In this document: piece after piece, positions 1-8,300 of the stretch | Numbering within the stretch: the first letter of the stretch is position 1 | How the letters are laid out: every line of letters begins with the position of its first letter | DNA from: Chromera velia | Taxonomy: Eukaryota; Sar; Chromeraceae | Direction: 5' to 3' | NCBI GenBank assembly: GCA_018398765.1 | Contig: JAHBMJ010001192.1 | Coordinates: 1 to 21,695 of the forward strand | DNA: 21,695 nt | Translations under genes and position numbers: made by a program | The notes under the pieces: generated by a model | Database searches by the model: none | The model's input: only the letters and a program-made list of their open reading frames with translations | Told to the model about the DNA's origin: nothing

Positions 1-32
<32 letters not shown>

Positions 33-110
33 GTGTGTGTGTGTGTGTGTGTGTGCGTGCGTGTGTGTGTTTGTGCGTGTGTGTGTGTGTGCATGTGTGT
101 GTGGATGCAG
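1..110 (+). repeat. (AT)n-(GT)n composite microsatellite forming the 3' end of an intron
   Basis: Pure AT dinucleotides (1-29) pass into GT/GC-interrupted GT repeats that end in GGATGCAG at 103-110, a plausible 3' splice site. The reading frame continues through the repeat as Cys-Val alternation, which is a repeat artefact and not protein, so the repeat is best read as intron. The rest of the intron and the upstream exons lie outside the window. Confidence 0.7.
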
Positions 111-930
111 GGTAGCGGGAGGTCTCCCCAGGAAAGCCGTGAGCCGTGCCGAGAAGGCGACGGTGGTTCTGAACGACCGCTTGTTGTCGTTGCTGTCGGA
201 TCACCAGATCCCCACCACGCCCCTCGTACTGAAGGGCACCATGAGAGATGCAGTAGGGGGAACTGAGGAAGGGGGAAGTCTGGGTGCTCTTCTGTGTGTA
301 GACAAATTTGAGGGTGTGGTCGTGACCTCCCCCTCCGGGTTGTTCAAATGGAAAACGTCTTTTGAGGAGGAGAGCAACGGTCCTGTCAATTTGAAAAAAC
401 TGATAGAGAAGTTGGGAGGGGGGTTGGGGGTCGAAATGGGATTTCTGACGGCTTCTGAGATGTGGGTGTGTGAGAGGGTGCTGAGGGTCGCTGAGTGGAA
501 GAAGGGCCAAACGCAGACGTCAAAGACTAAGGGGGCACAGAAAAAAACCCAGAAAGTGAAGGAAGCAGCGAAAGACAAGCAAAAGGAAGAAGGTCAGAGG
601 AAAGCAGCGAGATTGGAAGCACTCTTCCGATCTGCCCTATCGAAATATGATCCCCAGAGTTTTCTTATGGAGCAATCAAACGGAGAGAAGAAGAATGTCG
701 GGTTTCACGAAACGAAGCAGTCGAAAGAGACCTCCGAGTCTCTTTCTGGTTTGTCGGATTCGTTTAGCTCCGCTGCCTTCGCTAAATTGGTTTCTTTGTT
801 GGTGAAGGAAATCGAGGACGACCTGGAGAAGGACCGGTTGGAAAACACAGAAGGGGGGGCGCAAGGGGGAGATTGTCGCGTAGACGTTCGGGCTCTGGTT
901 GAAAAGCGGTTGAAAAAGCACTTGACTTGA
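111..930 (+). CDS. Terminal exon of an unrecognised gene (partial, 3' end)
   Basis: This open frame of about 273 codons starts after the GATGCAG acceptor, where the first base completes a codon (phase 2), and ends at TGA 928-930. The first ~110 residues look globular, with a leucine-rich segment (LNDRLLSLLSDHQIPTTPL) and a compact stretch containing GVVVTSPSGLFKWKTSF. A very basic Lys/Gln/Glu-rich region follows (roughly residues 130-170 of the exon), typical of a charged single helix or linker, and the last ~40 residues are amphipathic helix ending KRLKKHLT. I do not recognise the family and assign no function. The frame is long, uninterrupted and of coding composition, in contrast to the AT-rich DNA that follows. 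The gene lies upstream of and in the same direction as the large gene at 5220, separated by ~4.3 kb of repeats. Confidence 0.7.
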
Positions 931-1407
931 CGTGCAACGAGACTTCTTCATTTTCTTCTGAGATTCTTCTTTGTTTTCTATGAAGAAAAAAGTCAACTGT
1001 GTTGGCTTGACATTTTCTTTTGCTTACCTTCCCAGCTCCCTTCGCTGGATTATGTAACAGTATGTAGCAGAGTCTGCAGAGATATTGTATATGAGCCTAG
1101 AGCTAGGCCTAGAGGCGGCTCGCCGGCTAAGGCCGGCCGGTTTTAACCAACTGAGGTCCAACTCAAATCAAATTAATGAACCATGCATATTTTTAGTGTT
1201 GTTCATTTTTAAATATATAATTTTGACTGTATATAAAAGACTATGGATTGGCTAGATGCCAGCACCGTGGCAGTACGTGTTTATAACTAAATAAACTTTT
1301 ATCAATAGTCCACTTCTTAGGATCTGTTATTGGTTTTTTATAATTAGCCATGTTAAAGCTTTAGTTTAATACTAAAAAGCCGTAACTCGGCTGCATGATG
1401 ATCAGCA
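931..1407. other. Gene-free, increasingly AT-rich spacer
   Basis: This is the 3' flank of the preceding gene, turning AT-rich from about 1146. A short GC-rich, palindrome-prone patch with GCCGGC/GGCCGG words lies at about 1101-1143 and marks the composition change. An AATAAA occurs near 1289, but in such AT-rich DNA it is weak evidence for a polyadenylation signal. No supported reading frame was found. Confidence 0.5.
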
Positions 1408-1697
1408 AGATACTAGCTATTTTAAAGTTGTTACTTTTAGGTAAACATAATAATGATGATTGAGAACAGTGTAATTATAGATGAATATAGATGAATAATG
1501 AATTGATGAAGTGATATTATATTTCTAATCATTCTAATGTGTCTCTTAACCCAGATACTAGCTATTTTAAAGTTGTTACTTTTAGGTAAACATAATAATG
1601 ATGATTGAGAACAGTGTAATTATAGATGAATATAGATGAATAATGAATTGATGAAGTGATATTATATTTCTAATCATTCTAATGTGTCTTTTAACCC
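1408..1697. repeat. 145-bp tandem duplication (two copies)
   Basis: Copy 1 (1408-1552) and copy 2 (1553-1697) begin AGATACTAGCTATTTTAAAG and end TTAACCC. By eye they differ at a single base (C at 1545, T at 1690). The unit is AT-rich and has no open frame. Near-identity implies a recent duplication, and the copies sit head to tail with no spacer. Confidence 0.9.
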
Positions 1698-2067
1698 AGC
1701 AGTACAAGTAGGAGCTTGTGACATAAGTACAGATTGTGTATGAGACTGCGTAGTGCGAGTGCAAGCGACCACCTTACATGCTTTCTGGGGTCGCGTCAGA
1801 AATGAGCGTGCGTCTCAGCCAGAGCAACTGGAATTAGCTGCCGTATCTGAATTGCAGCAAAGTCAGTCTGACAGCACAGGTACCAACTGACTGAACGATA
1901 GAACGATGACGTATGTCTAGATTGACAGAGACACTCTCAGGACAGAGATACTCTCCAGGAAACGACTAGGGACACTCTCAGGACACTTTCAAGAAGTTGT
2001 CTGACAGAGTTGATCGGAGGATGGGGACTTGAATGGGAGAGGGGAGGGGAAAGGTCAGATAGATATA
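1698..2067. other. Gene-free spacer with short internal repeats
   Basis: Composition becomes more balanced after about 1750. The word GACACTCTCAGGACA occurs at about 1929 and again at about 1971, with further GACA/CTCTC variants between, so 1925-1995 is a degenerate short repeat. No convincing coding frame was seen. I looked for LTR-type ends or a primer-binding site and saw none. Confidence 0.4.
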
Positions 2068-2145
2068 GGTGGCGCGTCAAGGGTGGCACGTCAGGGTGGC
2101 GTATGGTGGCGCGGCATGAGAGAATGCCGCGCGCGGTATATATAT
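2068..2145 (+). promoter_or_regulatory. GGTGGC repeats, hairpin and TATA-like tract
   Basis: GGTGGC occurs four times at 2068, 2082, 2095 and 2105, mostly followed by a CGTCA-like word. The last copy runs into a perfect 9-bp inverted repeat, GCGCGGCAT (2109-2117) and ATGCCGCGC (2124-2132), separated by GAGAGA. TATATATAT follows at about 2137-2145. This resembles a core promoter preceded by spaced factor sites, but no reading frame follows it: the next feature is the end of a TIR element 17 bp downstream. It could be part of an older mobile element instead. Confidence 0.35.
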
Positions 2146-2161
2146 CTCTTTAGTGTCTCTT

Positions 2162-2912
2162 TGGGAATTCTCAATAATAAATAGAGTCTTTCTGTATGGG
2201 TGTGACAAAATTGCCCGACTGGGTGCTTGCGCGCACTCCATGTGCTGACGCGCACTGAGCTGTTTGACCGTCTATGCCAATTCGTACCCATGCATGCGTC
2301 TCCTTTTCGTTTCATCTTTCTGTGGCCTCCTGTTGCCAAATTTGAGTATGTTTCTGGTTAGAAAGTTCAAAAAGAAGACCAGAAACATCACCTTAAATAT
2401 TATTTCGGGTGAGACCGCGCCTTGGTTTGACTTTTTGGGCCAAAAAATGATGTAAAAAATGTAGTATGAGTCAGATGTGTGGGCTGAGGAGCAAGGGAGA
2501 ATGACTTTTTTCGATTTGTGTCTTCAATCCAGATCCTTGCAGCAGGCTCTATCTGGCTTCTGCTGCTTTCTGAATCTTTTTGCAACCGTTTCAATCTTTT
2601 TGTGCTTGGTGAGAAGCTTAAATGAAAATATGACTTGCGTCTTCATGTGTTTTTCTGTGCTCTTGTTTCTTCCTTACCTATGCATACGCCTCTCTATCTG
2701 CAGGCACCCAACTTGTTAGACTGTCAGTCTTCCTGTTGACTGGCAGCTGCTGACTGCCAATGAGTCAGGCATACGAATGTTCATGCCTATAGGCAAAACG
2801 AATGCAGAAAGAAAACGCGGTTGTCCAGGGTTAAGCTTAGGGTGAAAAGTGTCCAGACGGCTCAAAACATGCATTTTTCCATACAAACTCTATTTATTAT
2901 TCAGATTTCCCA
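2162..2912. mobile_element. TIR element copy 1 (non-autonomous DNA transposon, 751 bp)
   Basis: The left end 2162-2187 starts TGGGAATTCTCAATAATAA, and the right end 2887-2912 is its inverted complement with 24 of 26 bases matching. The interior is nearly identical to 3431-4157, which fixes both the left boundary and the family. No internal frame exceeds ~80 codons and none resembles a transposase, so this is a large MITE-like copy that would need help in trans. I could not find a convincing target-site duplication (left flank GTCTCTT, right flank AGTGTTG), so the superfamily is unassigned. Confidence 0.8.
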
Positions 2913-3430
2913 AGTGTTGTGCATCTCTCAAAAGGCAGCTGAGGTCGAGCCTCAAACTTCTGTGTTTCAATGCATTTGGGAGGGAATATTCGTTTGCAGA
3001 TTCCTTTGGTTTGCTGGGCTTTCTCTTACATATGTGAAAATGTAGTTTGTCTGCTTTCTCCAGTTTTCTGGCCTTCCCCCCCCCTCCCTGCTGTGCACCC
3101 CCCCTCCCTTCTTTTGAAGAACTTTTTTTTTTTCGTGGTTTGGCTAACACCCCGTCCCCCTCCATATGTGCAGGACCAGGACACAAAGCAGATTCTTTTT
3201 CAGAATCTTTGTGGTGAGTCCTCTTGTTTTGCTTTAAATGACTGTGCGTGGGTCTGAAGAGTAGAATGAAGGGCAGCTGGTTGCCTTGGGGAGGAACTGA
3301 ATGGCTGATTGTGAGATAACGATGGGGCAAAAGAGGACGTCTCTCTTTTTTTTCCATATATTTCACTTAATCAATCACCTGCCTGTCTGATGTGCTCGGA
3401 TGGCTGCTGGTTCAGATTTTGGCATGAGCT
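2913..3430. other. Spacer between the two TIR element copies
   Basis: This sequence is unique relative to the two element copies. It carries C-rich and T-rich runs (about 3076-3133) that look like simple sequence. A minus-strand open frame across this region (to 3366) is low-complexity Lys/Gly/Ser-rich, overlaps the C-rich runs and runs into the mobile element end, so I do not call it. No other feature was seen. Confidence 0.4.
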
Positions 3431-4511
3431 TGGGAATTCTCAATAATAAATAGAGTCTTTCTGTATGGGTATGACAAAATTGCCCGACTGGGTGCTTGCG
3501 TGCACTCCATGTGCTGACGCGCACTGAGCTGTTTGACCGTCTATGCCAATTCATACCTATGCATGCATCTCCTTTTCGTTTCATCTTTCTGTGGCCTCCT
3601 GTTGCCAAATTTGAGTATGTTTCTGGTTAGAAAGTTCAAAAAGAAGACCAGAAACATCACCTTAAATACTATTCCAGGTGAGACCGCGCTTTGGTTTGAC
3701 TTTTTGGGCCAAAAAATGATGCAAAAAATGTAGTATGAGTCAGATGTGTGGGCTGAGGAGCAAGAGAGAATGACTTTTTTCGATTTGTATCTTCAATCCA
3801 GATCTTTGCAGCAGGCTCTATCTGGCTTGTGCTGCTTTCTGGATCTTTTTGCAACCGTTTCCATTTTTCTGTACTTGGTGAAAAGCTTAGATGAAAATAT
3901 GACTTGCGTCTTCATGTGCCTTTCTGTGCTCTTGTTTCTTCCTCACCTATGCATGCGCCTCTCTATCTATAGGTACCCAACTTGTTAGACTGTCAGTCTT
4001 CCTGTTGACTGGCAGCTGCTGACTGCCAATGGGTCAGGCATACGAATGTTCATGCCTAGGCAAAACGAATGCAGAAAGAAAACGCGGTTGTCCAGGGTTA
4101 AGCTTAGGGTGAAAAGTGTCCGGACGGCTCAAAACATGCATTTTTCCATATAAACTCGATGATTGAAGGTTTTTTCATGCATGCCGCGTCCCCATATATG
4201 AGAGGCGGATCTAACCTAGTTTGTCAATTTGTTCCATCCTACGACTACCAGCGATGAAAATAGGCGTAACTTCGATCACCTTGATACAGCTGATCAATCG
4301 CGGCCTCACAACAGGTTGGACAATCAAAAGAGAGAGAAAAGAGACAGAGAGGATGCAGGGCAGAACCTTCGAAACCCTTCAGTTCTTTCATTGAAAAAAG
4401 GCTACCCTTTTAATCAGAAAGACTTTAGTTGTGCAGAGGTGCATCCCGCACGTCTTCCATCCCTTCAAAGAACTCCTCCATACAAACTCTATTTATTATT
4501 GAGATTTCCCA
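3431..4511. mobile_element. TIR element copy 2, interrupted by an insertion
   Basis: The left TIR 3431-3456 and right TIR 4486-4511 match as inverted repeats at 25 of 26 bases. From 3431 to 4157 the copy parallels 2162-2890 of copy 1, with scattered substitutions and a two-base length difference. It is then interrupted, and the missing terminal stretch reappears at 4478-4511. Copies 1 and 2 are in the same orientation, 518 bp apart. Like copy 1 it has no transposase frame. The left flank is GCATGAGCT and the right flank TTTATACGG, with no clear target duplication. Confidence 0.75.
4158..4489. mobile_element. ~332-bp insertion within TIR element copy 2
   Basis: The insertion is defined by comparison with copy 1. 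The sequence CCATATAAACTC (4146-4157) precedes it and CCATACAAACTC (4478-4489) ends it; copy 1 has a single CCATACAAACTC at 2879-2890. The near-identical 12-bp repeats look like a target-site duplication with one change. The inserted DNA has no obvious TIR, poly-A end, tRNA-like box or gene, so its class is unknown. A duplication-type rearrangement is an alternative. Confidence 0.5.
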
Positions 4512-5219
4512 TTTATACGGTGCATGGGAATCAGTGATGAATCAGTGCATGTGCCTGGCACCGTCCGGCCATGCACCATCTTTCGATCATCCTCGTATCT
4601 TCTCACCCTTTTCGGTCATTGAAAACCCCACTGCATTTCAGTTCCTTCGTCACATTCTTTTGTCCAAAGTTTGCAGTTTCGAATTTTCCTTCAGCCCTGC
4701 ACTCATTTTGCATGGTGCTCAAGAAGCTCAGCTCGGTGGGGTCGAAGGAGGAGAGACGGCATCTCGAATTCAGTTGCCTTGTCGTACGTCACCCCTCCAG
4801 AGGTCTGGGCTTTTCTGGCCCCAGCTTTCATCCACGCTGAAATGCCGATCACTTTTCAGAGTAGATCATGTCGGGCTGGAGCTGAATAAAGGACAGCTGT
4901 AGAAAGAAAAGGGAACAGCAAGTCGAAATGACACAACAGCAGTGAGTGGACTCCTCTTCCGATGTTGCCGTCTCTCACCCTCCCCCCCCCCCCCCCCCCC
5001 CCCCCCCCCTCGCTCACACCCTCTGCAGTTTGCTCCCTTTGCGGCTTTCCACTCTCTTCACACCTTCCAGTTTCTTCTGCCCTCTTGCTCCTTGTACACA
5101 GCTCGATGGACCTTCCGCCTTCCTTCCGCTCCCTTCCCCGGTTTTCTTTAGCTTGGACTTTGCTTCCCTCTCCACTGGCTCTCTTTTCTCCTAATTTTGT
5201 CGAGTTTCCTCTCGGTTCG
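4512..5219. other. Gene-free 5' flank of the large gene
   Basis: This region probably holds the promoter and 5' UTR of the downstream gene. The second half is strongly pyrimidine-rich on the plus strand and includes a 28-base C run. Frames on both strands here are low-complexity (poly-Pro/Ser on plus, Gly/Arg/Glu on minus) and are not called. No TATA-like box stands out close to the proposed start. Confidence 0.4.
4982..5009 (+). repeat. Homopolymer: 28 consecutive C
   Basis: There is an uninterrupted run of 28 C (G on the minus strand) upstream of the large gene. Its length is likely to be unreliable in the assembly and polymorphic in the population. Confidence 0.95.
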
Positions 5220-5395
5220 ATGGAAGATTTTCTTTGCAAAATTTCACCGCACCCTCTTGCTTCGCCGCCCTTCCCAAATGTTCGCTGCTCCTTGAGCGCT
5301 TCAAACGCAATTTTTGTCTCCGGACGCGACCGCCCCTTTTCTTGTCTCCTCCCTCCACCTTCCGAAAGAACCTCGTGCACTCTCGGGATCCGCAG
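5220..5395 (+). CDS. Exon 1 of the large gene (possible start codon)
   Basis: ATG 5220 opens MEDFLCKISPHPLASPP. The exon ends CGCAG before GTCTGG, leaving two bases (AG) that complete an Arg codon with the first base of exon 2. The frame is open further upstream through the poly-C run, so the true start could be different. The segment is Ser/Pro-rich without a domain. The only support is the phase match and the donor site. Confidence 0.4.
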
Positions 5396-8300
5396 GTCTG
5401 GGTCTCCTCGGGGTCCGTGTCTGTTTCTTTGTGATTCTCTCCTCTGCATGCGTCCTTTTCTTTCTGCCAACTGACAGACTAACTGATCGATGGACTGAAC
5501 CCGTCGAATACCGTTGCGTGCGTGCCATGTTATTTATTTATGCAGGGACTACGCTAGACGGCTCCTCGAGAAGCTGGGAGGACCCCTCAGCGTGGAAGAG
5601 AGGGAGACAGGGAGAGTGAGGGGGGGCGAGGCAAACCCCGTGGAGACGCTGTTGGGGTTGATTCGGTGGGACGAGAGCGTCAGGTGGAGAGCGAGGGACG
5701 TGCTCTTACAGGAGGTCGGTCGGTGAATGCATGCATTGACGTGACCTAGACAAGTCCTTCTTCGACTCACTGGGCCTACAGAAGAAGAATATGCAAGAGC
5801 ACTTTCGGCGATGAATCGGGCAGAAGGATTTCCCACCCCACGCACGCGACACAGGCCGGGCCGGCCACATGGAGCGAGAAACAACGAGGAAAAGGCTCAG
5901 AGACGCGAAACAGGGCTCTCTTCTGGACTTTTGTTTTTCCTTCCTCCTTTTCCCTCAGTGCCTGTAGACCCGCAACCGGGGCTGTGTGAAGCTGCACAAG
6001 ACAAATATCGAAGAACATATTGTGGCTACAGAATAGCCACGTGTTGATACCTTGATCGTCTTCTCTCTCCCTGCCTCTCTCTCTGTGTGTGTGCGTGTGT
6101 GTTTCGATGCAGGCCCAGAACCTGAGCAGTTTGAGCGTCCACGCAGACACGGTGCTGGTCCTTCTCTTGGCACTAAAGTCGTTCATTCAAGACGATGCCG
6201 AGCTAGGTTGGTCCTTCGTTTTCTTGTTTTCTTTTTTCTTCCCCTTGGTCTCCCTCTTTTTCTTTCTTTATGATTGCATTCGTACTCGTCCCTTTGTGAC
6301 ATTGTGAAGCTGGGTGGGTCGGCCTATTTTTGGTCAGCAAAGAATTCGGCAGCAAGAGAAGACCAAGAGCAATGCGAAGGTCCTTTTCTGATTTGTTTTG
6401 TCCTGCACGGTGCTCCACTGCCTTTTTGTCCTTCTCCTCCACTGCTTCGCTGTGCTCCATTTCTCTTCACCAGCATCTCCCATTTTCGTCCCCCGTCTGC
6501 TTGCATGGGTGTCTGCAGACTCAGCGACCGAGCAGGCCACAGCCTTCACTGCAGTCTTCTCTGCTTCCAACCAGAATCCGCATACGGAAAGGAACGCAGA
6601 GGGAAAGGGAGAGGGTCAGGGGGACAACGGAATTCCTCTTATTTCAACACCCCCAATGACCTACATGGACAGGCATGAAGGCGAGGTAGAGGAGAGAGAA
6701 GAGGAGGGGCGACCGCGACGCAGCCCTCCGCCCTCAAGAGAAAGAGAGCTCCCGCAGCCACAAGCAAGAAGTGCGAACGAGAGAGAGAGCATTCAGAGAC
6801 CTCTAGCGTCCCCTCCCCGTTCTCATTCGCTGTCTCCAGTCCGTCTCTCTCGCACACCGCTCAGCGACCGGCGTTATGAAAGAACACCTGACCGGCTTCC
6901 ACTTCCTTCCGGATCGCCGACCCCCCCACGGAACAATGGGTCCAGACTTCAGGGAATACTAAGTGGAGGATTGGGAGAGAGAAGAGCCGTCAGCCCCCTC
7001 CCCCCCCCCCATTCTTTTGAAGATGAAGAGAGATACCAGAGAGACACTCCAGACGAACAATCACGGTCCCTTCACGCGTCCCCTCTTCGTCGCAGACTCC
7101 TGTCGCTCTCCGTTTCCCACTCTGGCCTATCTCCCCAAGAAGTACAGAGATCGCCTCAGACTGCTTTTGTCGGGAGAGGAAGGGGAGCAGGAAATCCTTT
7201 GAGAGAAAGACCCACGATCCGTCCGCATTCCAACAGAGAACAGAGGGATTCGAAAACGCCACCCGCACAGACACGTCCGGGCTTTCCTCCCAGGCCGAGG
7301 GGGGGAGACGACCGGTGGCGTGCTGCTTTCCGCTCTGCAATCAGTCTACCTCCCGTAAGAGAGTCTCGAGAGTTTGCGGGGGTAGAGGAGGGGGGAGGGG
7401 AGGAGAGGGAGGGTGGGCGGAGTCCGGTGGCTTTGCGTGCGCGTCTGCAGGAACGGTTGGGGGCCGCGGCTGCTCTGGAAGCATTGGGTGGTGTCGGAAG
7501 GTCCCATGGAGTTTTCCGTCCGCATTCAAGGGATAGGAGGTGCGTGTATCTGTTGTTTTCAGTTGTCTTTGTTCTGAGTTTTATGTGAAGCCTTTCTCCT
7601 TGTCTCATATCAATCACTTCTTTGTTTTTCTTGTTTTCTCCAGCTTGCGGCACCGGCTTTCTCTTCTGCTGGCAATGGTTTTCAGCAGACTGTTTTTCAG
7701 AGTGCGTTTCTTTCTCTGTAGGCTGTGTGTCAATCGCTCTCGGGTTTTCCCTTTCTTCCTTCCTTCTTCCCTCAGCTTTTCTATCTGTCAAATGAGTCAT
7801 GCAGGCCTCTTTCTGCGCAATCCCTTCCGCCCGCTGGAATTTTTGACTTTCTTCGTGGTCGTCTGTCGCCCGAGAGGGGAAGCGGGCAGAAGAGGGGCGC
7901 AGCTGTTGGTGAGAGTTTTGGGGGGACTGCAGCACGATTGGAGAGTGCGGGGGTCGGCTTGGGGGGGGTGGATGAGGGTCGAGGGGAAAAGGGGGCGACT
8001 CGACTGTTTCAAAAGGTCTTCAAGACATGGGCTGTGGCAGTGGGAAAGCAGAAAGAGAGGAGGGCGGCAGTGAAAGAGTTTGTAGAACGGGTGGAGAAAC
8101 TTCTTCGTGTGAGAGTCCGTCGGGCCCTGTCTCGTTGGCGCGACTTCTCTTCTCGAATGTTTTCGTTTTTAAAGCTTTTGAGCAGACTGTGTGGAGTGAG
8201 CAAAGAGGAACGAGAGAGACTTCAAAGAGGTAGTGGGAGGCTTCCTTCTGTTGGCGACGCTTTGAGAATTGTCAGGTCAGGACCGGATCTTCGCAGAGAA

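Noticed and set aside
1-105. Cys-Val repeat protein segment
   Set aside because: It is a translation of (GT)n. The acceptor at 110 makes the repeat intronic. The same holds for Tyr-Ile and Cys-Val runs near 14740-14815 and Ser-Leu runs near 20940-21080.
1698-2260. Idea that the TATA tract, AATAAA-like words and repeats form an LTR
   Set aside because: No second LTR, no TG...CA ends with a short flanking duplication and no primer-binding site seen. The similarity with 3430 onward begins exactly at the TIR.
2264-2719. Short plus-strand frames inside the TIR elements, repeated in copy 2
   Set aside because: Frames of 60-80 codons with no transposase motif. They recur in copy 2 only because the element is duplicated.
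5210-5225. GGTTCGATGG as a tRNA B box
   Set aside because: The CC end of the consensus is missing and there is no matching A box or acceptor stem.
4962-5474. 170-codon plus-strand frame and a 204-codon minus-strand frame over the same bases
   Set aside because: Most of both frames is a product of the poly-C run and pyrimidine-rich DNA (poly-Pro/Ser or poly-Gly/Arg). Only the part from ATG 5220 to 5395 is kept as possible exon 1 because its donor phase fits exon 2.
7156-7935. 259-codon minus-strand open frame
   Set aside because: It is antisense to exons 5-7 and intervening introns, its composition mirrors the plus coding strand, and the plus strand has matched splice phases.
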